From Dehalococcoidia bacterium (lineage in GTDB: Bacteria > Chloroflexota > Dehalococcoidia > SZUA-161), in contig JACWAE010000057.1 of assembly GCA_014874385.1 (NCBI GenBank), positions 1 through 37,974 on the forward strand: a DNA stretch of 37,974 nt. Reading direction: 5' to 3'. The notes beneath the pieces are model-generated. The model was not told where the DNA came from and ran no database searches. It worked only from the letters and a program-made list of their open reading frames with translations. Numbering within the stretch: position 1 is the first letter of the stretch; each line of letters begins with the position of its first letter. Position numbers and translations under genes: made by a program. Positions 17,729 to 25,812 of this stretch are shown here, in pieces.

Positions 17729-18241
17729 ATGATCAACGCATTAGTTCTGAAGGGCTTTCAACTATTCAAAGGTCTAGATGATAGTGAACTGGCAAAAATA
17801 GCGGAGCTTTGCAGTGAACGCGCCATGAGTCCGGGTGATGTTGTGATCACGGAAGGGAAAAGAGCAGGCAATCTGCGACTTTGCCGTAGTGGCAAAGTCG
17901 ATATCTTAATGTGGGTTCGTGAGCCGTGGAATAAGCATGTCATGGTTCACCGGGCAGAGGCGGGAGAAATATTTGGGTGGTCTGCGTTGGTAGCCCCGTA
18001 TACCTATACAGCCTCCGCTGAATGTGTGGAGGCTGGTGAGGAAATCCGTATAAATGGCTCGGCCTTGCTGGATCTATTTGAGCAAAATCCCCATATTGGA
18101 TTCGTTGTCATCAGCAATCTTAGCAGCGAAATCAGTGCCAGGCTACATCAAATCAGGCAGAAGTTCAGCGTTGAATGGCTGTCCGCCGGCATACCGGAGG
18201 CCTCAGGCTCCAGCCAATGGGGTGAACCCAAGAGAAGATAA
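17729..18241 (+). CDS. Stand-alone cyclic-nucleotide-binding domain protein
   Basis: 170 residues. Residues ~8-125 fold as a Crp-type cNMP-binding domain (LFKGLDDSELAKIAELCSERAMSPGDVVITEG, the GEIFGWSAL turn). The helix at ~120-150 resembles the Crp dimer helix, but no helix-turn-helix follows, so this is not a complete Crp/Fnr regulator. The Arg of the canonical FGExAL-x-x-x-R phosphate cassette is not evident (FGWSALVAPYTYTA), so nucleotide binding is uncertain. AGGAGG precedes ATG17729. It may act on a partner protein, or be a truncated regulator. Confidence 0.8.
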   Translation: MINALVLKGFQLFKGLDDSELAKIAELCSERAMSPGDVVITEGKRAGNLRLCRSGKVDILMWVREPWNKHVMVHRAEAGEIFGWSALVAPYTYTASAECVEAGEEIRINGSALLDLFEQNPHIGFVVISNLSSEISARLHQIRQKFSVEWLSAGIPEASGSSQWGEPKRR

Positions 18242-18247
18242 AAGATA

Positions 18248-18269
18248 ACGGATGACAATAGTTATCCGT
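18248..18269 (-). terminator. Candidate terminator after the mutase gene
   Basis: A 9-bp stem (ACGGATGAC/GTTATCCGT, one G-T pair) with loop AATA lies between two convergent genes. On the minus strand it is followed by a T-rich tract (TTATCTTTTATC), fitting termination of the mutase transcript; the plus-strand side lacks a T-run. Confidence 0.55.
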
Positions 18270-18323
18270 CCTTCAGGAACTCTGTGCAGCGAAGTCCCTG
18301 TCTAACTGTTCATGCACTGATAC

Positions 18324-19994
18324 CTACATTGATATGTATGTGTCAGCTTTGTACTCTCCGAAGACCTTGCGCAGAACACCACAAACCTCTCCTAAAGTCG
18401 CATAACATCGCACTGCATCCAGAATAAATGGCATAAGGTTTTGTTTTTTCTTTGCAGCTTCGCCAAGACGCTCAAGCTTTTCAGAGACAGCCACGTTATC
18501 CCTCTCACGGCGCACTCTATTAAGTCGCTCCAGGTGTCTTCTTTCTCCATCGGAATCCATCTTTATCAATGGTATATTTAATGGTTCTTCAGATATGTAG
18601 TCATTAACCCCAACTAAGATACGCTCATTAGTCTCAATCTCTTTCTGATAGTAATAAGCTGCGGTTGCGATCTCTTTGCTAAAGAACCCTTTCTCAATTG
18701 CAGGTATAACCCCGCCTAAAGCATCGATTTTGCGGAAATACTCATAGACATTCTTCTCCATTTGATTTGTAAGAGCTTCGACAAAATAGCTTCCTCCCAG
18801 AGGGTCAATAGTGCTGGTTACCCCTGTTTCATGAGCAACGATTTGCTGCGTCAACAAAGCTATCGTAGCAGCTTCCTGGGAAGGGATTGCGTAGGCTTCG
18901 TCCATTGAGTTAGTATGCAGAGATTGTGTACCGCCAAGGACGGCAGCCAGGGCCTGAATGGCTACTCTGGCGATGTTAAGAAGAGGCCTTTGCGCCGTAA
19001 GCGTGCATCCAGCGGTTTGTGTGTGGAAGCGCATCCACAAAGCCCGTTCATTCTTCGCGCCGAAACGTTCTTTCATTTCCCTGGCCCAGATGCGGCGGGC
19101 GGCTCGAAACTTTGCGATCTCCTCAAAGAAATCATTGTGGACGTTAAAGAAGAAGCTGAGTCTTGGCACAAAATCATCGACTGCCAAACCTCTCTCCAAA
19201 CCCGCTTTTACATAAGTCAACCCATTCGCCAGTGTGAAAGCCAGTTCCTGAACTGCGGTGGAGCCTGCTTCTCGAATATGATAGCCGCTTATACTAATTG
19301 TATTCCACGATGGTAAATTCTTAGTGCCGAACTCAAAAGTATCTACTATGAGCCTGAGCGAGGGCTCAGGGGGGAAGATGTAAGAATTCTGAGCTTGGTA
19401 TTCCTTTAGGATATCATTCTGGATAGTACCTCCAAGTTTCTCCATGGGGATGCCACGCTTTTCGGCAGCTGCAATATACATCGCCCAAATTACAGAAGCT
19501 GGTCCATTTATGGTCATAGACGTCGTTATTTCATCTACCGGAATTCCATCAAACAAAATCTCCATATCAGCCATAGACGAAACAGCCACACCGCACTTTC
19601 CGAACTCTCCTAGCGCCTGCGGCATATCCGTGTCGTAGCCCATTATAGTAGCGTAATCGAAGGCGACACTCAGTCCTGTCTCACCATGCGCCAACAAATA
19701 TTTGTATCTCTCATTGGATTCCTCAGCAGTACCCAGTCCCGAAAACATTCGCATTGTCCATAATTTTCCCCTGTATCCCGTGTTATGAACTCCTCTAATG
19801 TAGGGATACTCTCCGGGGGAACCCAGATCACGTAAATAATCGAGACTATCCAGGTCGCCGGGTGTATAAAGCGGCTCAACTTTAATACCTGAAAGAGTCT
19901 TGAAACTCTGTTGCCTTTGAGGGACTTCCGATACCTTTTTTAACCATTCGGCCCCCCGACGCTTGATCAGCTCTAATGCATCTCTGTCATACAT
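18324..19994 (-). CDS. Acyl-CoA mutase large subunit (MCM family, isobutyryl-CoA-mutase-like residues)
   Basis: A 556-residue B12-dependent mutase large subunit (TIM barrel) without a C-terminal cobalamin domain, so it needs a separate small subunit, not seen here. The barrel matches family patterns ([49 protein letters not shown] with His239 for MCM His244). At the substrate-defining positions it has Phe84 and Gln202, as in IcmA (Phe80/Gln198), not the Tyr89/Arg207 of methylmalonyl-CoA mutase. Ala111 replaces the Asp117 of 2-hydroxyisobutyryl-CoA mutase. GGAGG lies six bases before ATG19994, and a perfect TATAAT lies at 20040-20035. Isobutyryl/butyryl-type substrates are inferred. Confidence 0.93.
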   Translation of the reverse strand: MYDRDALELIKRRGAEWLKKVSEVPQRQQSFKTLSGIKVEPLYTPGDLDSLDYLRDLGSPGEYPYIRGVHNTGYRGKLWTMRMFSGLGTAEESNERYKYLLAHGETGLSVAFDYATIMGYDTDMPQALGEFGKCGVAVSSMADMEILFDGIPVDEITTSMTINGPASVIWAMYIAAAEKRGIPMEKLGGTIQNDILKEYQAQNSYIFPPEPSLRLIVDTFEFGTKNLPSWNTISISGYHIREAGSTAVQELAFTLANGLTYVKAGLERGLAVDDFVPRLSFFFNVHNDFFEEIAKFRAARRIWAREMKERFGAKNERALWMRFHTQTAGCTLTAQRPLLNIARVAIQALAAVLGGTQSLHTNSMDEAYAIPSQEAATIALLTQQIVAHETGVTSTIDPLGGSYFVEALTNQMEKNVYEYFRKIDALGGVIPAIEKGFFSKEIATAAYYYQKEIETNERILVGVNDYISEEPLNIPLIKMDSDGERRHLERLNRVRRERDNVAVSEKLERLGEAAKKKQNLMPFILDAVRCYATLGEVCGVLRKVFGEYKADTYISM

Positions 19995-20374
19995 GACCTG
20001 CCTCCTGACTGAAAAGACTATCTATACTCATGACATTATATAACAACCCCTAGTCTTTTTCTGTTGCGCTGTTTAATCTGTGGTCTGTTATCGCCGCTGC
20101 TGTGAAGCGGGCCAGACACATAATTATTATGCATACTTGAATTACGCCGAACTTGGCTTGTTTGTTGTCTTTAATGGCTCGCTGAAGACGGTAGCTGACT
20201 GGAAATCAGTTTTCGAAGGATATGGCGCTCACGGAGCACCTGGATTATAACGAATCTACTTAACCTTGAGCAATGTGAGAAATGTGATAAATTTTTAATC
20301 TTTAGTCTCTTGATTTTATGACTTCTTCATCATCAAATAACTATCATACCCTCATTACGTAGGAGGAGCGAAAT
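19995..20374. other. Intergenic region upstream of mutase and HEAT-repeat genes
   Basis: 380 bases between divergent genes. A TATAAT (minus, 20040-20035) could serve the mutase. On the plus strand an open frame without ATG, roughly 20110-20250, reads YLNYAELGLFVVFNGSLKTV… and ends at TAA. It could be a coding remnant, but I do not recognise it. Nothing else seen. Confidence 0.35.
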
Positions 20375-20989
20375 ATGGAAAAACAGGAAAATCATGCGGG
20401 TAATAGCAAGATGGCCCAGGCAAATGAACCAAACCAAGCGATCATTGATGAGTTGATCGGCAAGCTGGCTGGAAAAAGCGGCCGGGCGCGAGAGAATGTA
20501 CGCCAGCGCCTAGTGGTCATAGGCAAGCCTGCTGTACCCGCTTTGATTGAAGCACTAAAGCAACGCGATAAGCTGATTCGTTGGGAAGCAGCCAAAACAC
20601 TGGGAGAAATTCGCGACCCTATCGCAGCACCTGCGCTGGTGAAAGCCCTGCGAGACAGAGTTTTCGAAATCCGCTGGCTTGCCGCGGAAGGATTGATTGC
20701 CATAGGGCATGAGGCTTTGGTTCCTCTGCTAAATGAGTTAATCAAATACCCGGAATACCCTTGGCTTCAACAGGGAGCCCACCATGTACTCAGCCATTTC
20801 GCTACGAGCGATATTTACATCCCCCATCACGAATTCGTCCATCCAAAGCAAAACACCAGCCTTAAAGAATTGCTCCAACCTTTGGTATCTGCGTTAGAGG
20901 GAGTAGAGCCCTCACTAGAGGTGCCCCGGGCGGCATCAGAGGTCCTCGATGAGCTGACAAAGCCCAGCAAGGCGAAGCGCAATAAGTAG
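20375..20989 (+). CDS. HEAT-repeat protein
   Basis: 204 residues. After a polar N terminus (1-25), at least three helical HEAT/PBS-lyase-like repeats span ~45-130: GKPAVPALIEALKQRDKLIRWEAAKTLGEI, DPIAAPALVKALRDRVFEIRWLAAEGLIAI, and HEALVPLLNELI. Such solenoids mediate protein-protein contacts; no catalytic residues are apparent. It ends with a basic Lys-rich tail. A strong AGGAGGAG site precedes ATG20375 and an intrinsic terminator follows at 21102. No operon partner gives a function. Confidence 0.85.
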   Translation: MEKQENHAGNSKMAQANEPNQAIIDELIGKLAGKSGRARENVRQRLVVIGKPAVPALIEALKQRDKLIRWEAAKTLGEIRDPIAAPALVKALRDRVFEIRWLAAEGLIAIGHEALVPLLNELIKYPEYPWLQQGAHHVLSHFATSDIYIPHHEFVHPKQNTSLKELLQPLVSALEGVEPSLEVPRAASEVLDELTKPSKAKRNK

Positions 20990-21101
20990 AGAGCATGTGA
21001 TTCAGCCAGGTTCTCTGACTGCGTTTTGGGCTGACGCTGCATGTAGCTCAAGCCCTGCAATTTTCATATGCCAACAGAATTCACTGCTAAAGCCACAAAC
21101 G

Positions 21102-21140
21102 AGGGGCAGCCCTACATTGTGAGGCTGCCCCTTTATGCTT
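21102..21140 (+). terminator. Rho-independent terminator after the HEAT-repeat gene
   Basis: A perfect 10-bp GC-rich stem (AGGGGCAGCC/GGCTGCCCCT, 21102-21111 and 21123-21132) with an 11-base loop, followed on the plus strand by TTATGCTTTCTT. It also lies past the stop of the convergent exported-protein gene and may serve both. Confidence 0.75.
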
Positions 21141-21166
21141 TCTTACAGTTTAAGCTTCTCTATCGA

Positions 21167-21874
21167 CTAGGGTGACGGGTTCGGCCAATTTTCAGGTCTA
21201 CTGGCGTGCAGTACAATCGCCTCGGCCGGAGGTGGAGGCTGTATCTCAGGATTGCCAGTGGTAACTACTGTCACAAAACTTGCGTTCTTAAGTGTGTTGT
21301 CAGCAGTTATGTTGCCGGCCCCGGTCCCCGTGGGGCGATAAATGGTAACAGTGCTGTTGCCAACGGTAAACGTGTGGTATACGCCATGTACGTCTACAAT
21401 CGTGATGTTCCCGGTACTGCTCCCACTCGGCGCGTTGAATTCATAGACCAAGCCTGTGCGGTGAGCGTGTAGTGGCTGCGTGCCCGGCATGGGGAGAACC
21501 ATAAATTTCAGGACTTCCAGCGTCCCTGTGACGTTACCAGCCAGGAAAACCACCCTTTCACCTGCAAGTGCTGAAGTACTTCCCAGATTGCTTTCAAATG
21601 AAGTGAGATTGCCCCATTTGTTCATGACCCTAACGGTCTTATATTTAGCATTATTGTTCAGCATTACAGTTACATTCCCCTGCGCTGTAGCGATAGTCAC
21701 GTTTCCATCATTCACCGCGGTAACATTCCCGAAGAAGCCCTGCTTGCCATGTGACACGGCGCTCTCCTTACCGGGTGGGGTGGAAGGCGGCCCTTTAGCG
21801 AAAACAGTACCAACGCTGCCCAGCATTAACGCTGCGGCCAATGCAATAATACAAATGCCTCTTAAACCTTTCAT
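21167..21874 (-). CDS. Exported protein of unknown function (DUF5666-like)
   Basis: 235 residues with a clear signal peptide (MKGLRGICIIALAAALMLGS… cleaved near VFA-KG). The mature part is beta-rich with repeated short units such as GNVTIATAQGNVTVML and GNITIVDVHGVYHTFTVGNSTVTI, similar in style to DUF5666-type OB/beta proteins. It is rich in Asn-Val-Thr and has a Pro-rich tail. It should be secreted or surface-located. It follows the lipoprotein gene at 21998-22402 by 123 bases on the same strand. Function not recognised. Confidence 0.75.
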   Translation of the reverse strand: MKGLRGICIIALAAALMLGSVGTVFAKGPPSTPPGKESAVSHGKQGFFGNVTAVNDGNVTIATAQGNVTVMLNNNAKYKTVRVMNKWGNLTSFESNLGSTSALAGERVVFLAGNVTGTLEVLKFMVLPMPGTQPLHAHRTGLVYEFNAPSGSSTGNITIVDVHGVYHTFTVGNSTVTIYRPTGTGAGNITADNTLKNASFVTVVTTGNPEIQPPPPAEAIVLHASRPENWPNPSP

Positions 21875-21997
21875 TTCTTTTCACCTCCTTTCCCTGGGAT
21901 TTCTCTGTCTATTATATATAACGAAAAATCTGCCATTTGGTAATTCCCCAATCCACCCATTTTTTGGTTATTTGGTACTTATCTAATCCCACCGTTT

Positions 21998-22402
21998 TTA
22001 GGGGACGTAGACTATTGACACGGTGGCGGACACCTGATTACCCAGAGGGTCACTGGCGTCAACCTCAATGAAGTTTGGTCCCTCCTCAAGCGGCACCACT
22101 GTCTGGAAATTGCCATTCTGGTCAACATCCGCTATCACAATGCTGTCATCTACCGATACGCTCACCACTGCACCGGGGATAGTACTGCCAGTGACAGTAA
22201 CGTTTGCGGTGCTAACAGTGCTTTCGTCCTGGGGGCTTGTCACTTTAAGGAAAAGCGTTGTTGATGTAGGTGTTGGCGTAGGAGTTGACGTGGAGGTAGG
22301 AGTAGGTGTCGGTGTCGGTGTTGCCTCTTTCTTGCAGCCAACAGCACCGGAGACAAGCACCAAGACTAGCAATGGGATCAATACGACGACTAACTTTTTC
22401 AT
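21998..22402 (-). CDS. Lipoprotein with Thr-Pro linker and Ig-like domain
   Basis: 134 residues. MKKLVVVLIPLLVLVLVSGAVGC is a lipoprotein signal with the lipidated Cys at 23. A low-complexity Thr/Pro/Ser linker (~29-48) follows, then an Ig-like beta sandwich (~52-134; LKVTSPQDESTV, GAVVSVSVDD, GNFQTVVPLEEGPNFIEV) of the type found in surface and glucan-associated proteins. The frame extends to 22426, but ATG22402 has GGAG eight to ten bases upstream and begins the signal peptide, so it is chosen. The linker is encoded by a short TG-rich tandem repeat and is prone to length change. Confidence 0.82.
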   Translation of the reverse strand: MKKLVVVLIPLLVLVLVSGAVGCKKEATPTPTPTPTSTSTPTPTPTSTTLFLKVTSPQDESTVSTANVTVTGSTIPGAVVSVSVDDSIVIADVDQNGNFQTVVPLEEGPNFIEVDASDPLGNQVSATVSIVYVP

Positions 22403-22613
22403 CTTTCTCTCCTTTCTTAGACTCACTGATTCCTTATTTACACATCCCGATTTTCCATCATGTGAGCATTGAATATGTTAGAGATGTGTGGTACACAAAA
22501 GGTGCACTAACGCACTTATCAATAGCTATCATCGCAAAGCGGTAATGTAGAAATGGTACTAGAGATCGTCTTCCATCTGGTGCCAGGACATACAAGTCCC
22601 GGTTAGGAGAAAG

Positions 22614-22730
22614 TTACTCCCAGAGATCACCGCCTAGAAACTCCCTGAAGTACCTGACGCTGGAGGTGATCCAGTCGAGGGTCTTTGGGCTCCTGCCCTC
22701 GGCCTTGGCGCAGATACGATAAGCTGTCAG
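22614..22730 (-). pseudogene. Fragment of a tyrosine recombinase N-terminal (SAM-like) domain
   Basis: A 38-codon open stretch bounded by a TAG upstream and TAA at 22614-22616 reads LTAYRICAKAEGRSPKTLDW and continues SSVRYFREFLGGD. This matches the start of phage-type integrases, where a …AEGRSPKTLxxY…FLxFLG core-binding motif is common. No catalytic domain follows. It is a decayed piece, significant because a tRNA 3' half, the usual target of such integrases, lies 120 bases away. Confidence 0.6.
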
Positions 22731-22774
22731 CGCCTAGGAAATGGCGGTCAACTCGAACTACCTACGCTGACAGC
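22723..22774. repeat. 10-bp perfect inverted repeat with 32-base spacer
   Basis: GCTGTCAGCG (22723-22732) and CGCTGACAGC (22765-22774). The left arm is the coding start of the integrase fragment (LTAY), and the plus strand also reads LTAY from the right arm, so the two arms may be inverted copies of the same integrase segment. Confidence 0.6.
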
Positions 22775-22849
22775 CTACACCTTGTTCCAGCAGCAGTCTA
22801 CGACAAGAAGCGGCTATTTTGGCATAAGCAGGAACCTCAGTTAGCTTGG

Positions 22850-22895
22850 TGGAGCGGGAGACGGGACTCGAACCAGCGACAACCTGCTTGGAAGG
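22850..22895 (-). pseudogene. tRNA-Gly(TCC) 3' half remnant
   Basis: On the minus strand this reads anticodon loop CTTCCAA, stem side GCAGG, a T arm GGTTCGAGTCC and the acceptor end CTCCCGCTCCA, as in bacterial tRNA-Gly(TCC). The 5' half is not recoverable: the sequence facing the anticodon stem (CCAAC) does not pair and no GCGGGAG acceptor strand is found upstream. A tRNA 3' half without its 5' half is a common product of integration or excision at tRNA genes. Confidence 0.65.
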
Positions 22896-23410
22896 TTGGC
22901 TAGAGACAAGCCAGCAGGTGCTTGGTGAACCGACCGCTTGCCTCCTTTCGGGTAGGAGTATAGCGTTTCATGTTTGCGCCTGTCAAGTCCAGTGCTAATA
23001 GCCTTGTCGTTTGAGTTGCCGAAGACTGGGGTTTGCCAGGGGCAAAGATGATGTATTTAATCATCAATTGCTTGGCATCTGCGCACCTAGTTTGATAGTA
23101 GGATCACGTTGTCGGGGTGTGGCAGAGCGGTTCAGGTCGGGGTCAGGCGAGTGTAGTGGTCATCTAGGATGAAAAGAGTCGGTAGGTCAGTCACGTCTAC
23201 CTAGTACCAACATTGCACGAAGCAAGCTTCTGTTAAATATGCTCCACAAAAGGCACAAACGTGGCGGTTCAGTAACACCTATTCTGAGACAATTCGAATC
23301 ATTGAAGCTTGAGGAACTAAGGGTTATCATATAGATAGAGGGTGCTGCGATCTGGTCATGCTGCCGCCCAGAGTTGATAGGTGAAATCACGTGAAAAGGA
23401 AGGTTGAGTC

Positions 23411-24766
23411 ATGGAAAAAACAAACGTATTGATAATCGGGGGAAGTGCCTCAGGCGTTGTCGCTGCAACAATCGGGAAATCCTTCCACCCAGATAAAGAC
23501 TTTCTACTTGTCCGAAATCAAAATAAGGTAGTTGTGCCTTGTGGGATTCCATATATCTTTGGCTCCTTGGAGAATAGCGGTCAGAACCTCATTGCTGAAG
23601 CAGTTCTAACCAATGCTGGTGTTAAGATTAAAATCGGCGAGGTAGTCTCCATTGATCAACAATCTAAGGTTTGTACTACCGCTGATGGCACAGAGATCGG
23701 CTTTGAAAAATTGATACTAGCACTTGGCTCTATTCCTTACATTCCTAAATGGATGAAGGGTGCAGATTTGAAGAACGTATTCACAATACCTAAAGACAAG
23801 GAATACATTGATCAGATTATTGCCACGCTCAAGTCACTGAAAAAGGTTGTGATTATCGGTGGTGGTTTCATCGGTGTGGAAGTAGGGGATGAGATAAATA
23901 AGGTCGGTAAACATGTAACTATTGTGGAAATACTACCTCACATACTTGAGGCAGCTTTTGACAAAGAGTTTGCGATGAGTGCAGAGGAAATCCTCAAATC
24001 AAGGGGTGTTGACGTCAGAACCGGTGATGGAGTCAAAGAACTGGTAGGAGATAAACAAGTCAGTGGGGTTCTCTTGAACAGTGGTAAGCAGCTTGAAGCC
24101 GATGCAGTTATTCTGGCAATGGGTTATCGTCCCAATACAACGCTTGCTGAGAAATCCGGGATAAAGCTCAATGAAATGGGCTTTATTAAGGTCAATGAGT
24201 ACATGAGAACAGAGAATCCGGACATTCTTGCAGTAGGAGATTGTGCCGAAAAGAAGAGCTTTCTTACGGGAACCCATAAGAACGTCATGCTTGCTTCAAC
24301 CGCTTGCGCGGAGGCCAGAATTGCTGCTCTGAACCTGTATAAACTGTCCGCAATAAAGATGTTCAGGGGAACTATTGCCATCTATAGCACTGTCATCGGC
24401 GATACTGCTTTCGGGGTAGCAGGAGTGACTGAGACTTTGGCAAAGGAGCGAGGGTTCAGCATAGTCACAGGCGCTTTTGAGGGTGTGGATAAGCATCCTG
24501 TAGCATTGAATGGTACACATAAGCAGCTTGTGAAACTGATCGTCGCCCGCGAATCGGGTGTGATCATTGGGGGGCAGGTTTTGGGTGGATCGAGTACGGG
24601 AGAATTAACGAATCTAATTGGATTCGCCATTGAAAACCGGATGACTGTGAACTCTATATTAACGGCTCAGATTGGGACTCACCCGTTGCTTACCGCACCA
24701 CCGACGGCGTATCCACTGATTAAGGCGGCGGAGATTATTGAAAAGAGCCGCTGGATTAAATCTTAG
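23411..24766 (+). CDS. FAD/NAD(P)H CoA-disulfide (persulfide) reductase-type flavoenzyme
   Basis: A 451-residue pyridine-nucleotide-disulfide oxidoreductase with one redox Cys. FAD motif is IIGGSASGVVAA (8-19). The active Cys44 is in VVPCGIPYIF, as in CoA-disulfide reductases and NADH oxidases that work through a single Cys. The NAD(P)H motif is VVIIGGGFIGVEVG, the second FAD motif ends ILAVGDCAE, and a C-terminal dimerisation domain follows. No rhodanese domain is attached. GGAAGG precedes ATG23411. It may reduce CoA disulfide, CoA-persulfide/polysulfide or oxygen; the choice cannot be made from sequence. It stands alone and is convergent with the methyltransferase. Confidence 0.92.
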   Translation: MEKTNVLIIGGSASGVVAATIGKSFHPDKDFLLVRNQNKVVVPCGIPYIFGSLENSGQNLIAEAVLTNAGVKIKIGEVVSIDQQSKVCTTADGTEIGFEKLILALGSIPYIPKWMKGADLKNVFTIPKDKEYIDQIIATLKSLKKVVIIGGGFIGVEVGDEINKVGKHVTIVEILPHILEAAFDKEFAMSAEEILKSRGVDVRTGDGVKELVGDKQVSGVLLNSGKQLEADAVILAMGYRPNTTLAEKSGIKLNEMGFIKVNEYMRTENPDILAVGDCAEKKSFLTGTHKNVMLASTACAEARIAALNLYKLSAIKMFRGTIAIYSTVIGDTAFGVAGVTETLAKERGFSIVTGAFEGVDKHPVALNGTHKQLVKLIVARESGVIIGGQVLGGSSTGELTNLIGFAIENRMTVNSILTAQIGTHPLLTAPPTAYPLIKAAEIIEKSRWIKS

Positions 24767-24785
24767 TAGCGGCCAGTCTCGATTC

Positions 24786-24901
24786 AGTGTCCAGTATCGT
24801 TAACAGGCTTCATTAAACATGGTTTCAGCAAGGCATAACTCTGAATTTTGAGTCGGGCAAAGGCACAGGCTGACTAGGAGACATTTCTGAGACTGGACAC
24901 T
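24786..24901. repeat. 10-bp inverted repeat spanning a convergent gene junction
   Basis: AGTGTCCAGT (24786-24795) and ACTGGACACT (24892-24901) are perfect inverted copies 96 bases apart. The right arm lies inside the 3' end of the methyltransferase gene. Purpose unknown; too far apart for a terminator. Confidence 0.4.
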
Positions 24902-25551
24902 AGTTCCCTCTTGCCAGCTACCACTATGGTAAATCCGGCATCAACGGAAAAGCCATTTTGTGGAACCTCTAAATCTACAACTTCACCCGGCCTTTGAAAT
25001 AATGTTGATGCTATGTTCCCTATGGCAAACCCCGCTGTCTTTAAGAATTCCGATAGCTCCTCGAAACTGTAGAAAGTGGCGTGTCTGTAAAAGCGGTGCC
25101 CTTCCTGCTTTTTCGAGAGGTAAAATTGCCCCCAAGGGCTATCTCGCAACACGAGACCGAGGACTAGCTTTCCGTCTGCCTCAAGTATGCGATTGGCCTC
25201 ATACAGCACTGCCTGTGGAGAATCCACAAAACACAGGGTAACAATCAGAAAGACAGTGCCGAAACTCTCGTTCTTGAAGCATTCATTTTCACCACAAGCC
25301 AATAAAACGGATAAACCGCGCCTTCTCGCCATTGCTAGCATATTAGCCGATGAGTCAATACCTATCTCTATGCCGAGTGCTTGGGCGAAGCGACCGCTAC
25401 CCACACCTACTTCGAGCCAGGGCTTGGATAGCAAAGGTAGAACCTTCTCGAAAGCACTGACCTCTATGGCAAAAATAAGCTTCCCTTGCTCATCAAACCA
25501 TGCATCGTAAATCGAGGCCGATGAATCAAAGGCCATGCTTGCCCGGTCCAA
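24874..25551 (-). CDS. Class I SAM-dependent methyltransferase
   Basis: 225 residues. Motif I is WLEVGVGSGRFAQALG (~45-60), followed by GIDSSANMLAMA; motif for post I and the TVFLIVTLCFVDSP region also fit (UbiE/type-11 methyltransferase). The start is taken as TTG25551 because GGAGG lies eight bases upstream; the in-frame ATG25536 is too far from it. It is the last gene after CooC and CooT, 53 bases from CooT, so it may methylate something used in the same metal or redox pathway. A near-identical C-terminal tail (GFSVDAGFT…) occurs as a remnant at 28848-28916. Confidence 0.88.
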   Translation of the reverse strand: MDRASMAFDSSASIYDAWFDEQGKLIFAIEVSAFEKVLPLLSKPWLEVGVGSGRFAQALGIEIGIDSSANMLAMARRRGLSVLLACGENECFKNESFGTVFLIVTLCFVDSPQAVLYEANRILEADGKLVLGLVLRDSPWGQFYLSKKQEGHRFYRHATFYSFEELSEFLKTAGFAIGNIASTLFQRPGEVVDLEVPQNGFSVDAGFTIVVAGKRELVSSLRNVS

Positions 25552-25604
25552 CTGTTGCGCCTCCCGACAAGCCAGGTTATGTGCCTTTTAAAGACAACTC
25601 GACT

Positions 25605-25796
25605 TCATTCCTGTTCTATTATGACCGCATGGTCTTCCCAGAAATCGATGCTCTTTATTTTGCCTCGAAGGCACTCTTCTTTACCTAAAAGGTTAGTTAA
25701 TCGAAACCCCGTGTTTTCAGCTTCGATGTAGATTACATCACGCATCACTTCCTTTTTTTGACCGCTGCTACTCGAGTAGACGATTGCTGTACACAT
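25605..25796 (-). CDS. cooT: CooT-family nickel-binding protein
   Basis: A 63-residue small protein. It begins MCTAIVY, where Cys2 is the conserved nickel-binding residue of CooT, and continues with the typical pattern DVIYIEAENTGFRLTNLLGKEECLRGKIKSIDFWEDHAVII. CooT helps deliver nickel to the carbon monoxide dehydrogenase active site. GGGAGG precedes ATG25796. It follows CooC by 16 bases, which supports the call, but no CO dehydrogenase lies in this window. Confidence 0.85.
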   Translation of the reverse strand: MCTAIVYSSSSGQKKEVMRDVIYIEAENTGFRLTNLLGKEECLRGKIKSIDFWEDHAVIIEQE

Positions 25797-25812
25797 CGCC
25801 GCCTCCCTGTTC

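Larger units (their letters stand above)
22427..23410. other. Gene-poor region with decayed mobile-element and tRNA sequences
   Basis: Nearly 1 kb without an intact gene. It holds an integrase N-terminal fragment (22614-22730, minus), a 10-bp inverted repeat (22723-22774), a tRNA-Gly 3' half (22850-22895, minus), and near 23112 a stretch resembling the 5' end of a serine/leucine tRNA (GTGTGGCAGAGCGGTT) without a foldable remainder. It looks like an old integration scar. Confidence 0.55.

Noticed and set aside
20110-20250. Small protein-like frame upstream of the HEAT-repeat gene
   Set aside because: No start codon or ribosome site and no recognised homology; kept only as a possible remnant in the intergenic note.
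23112-23160. A serine or leucine tRNA
   Set aside because: Only the first ~16 bases resemble a tRNA 5' end; no anticodon arm, T arm or acceptor partner is found.
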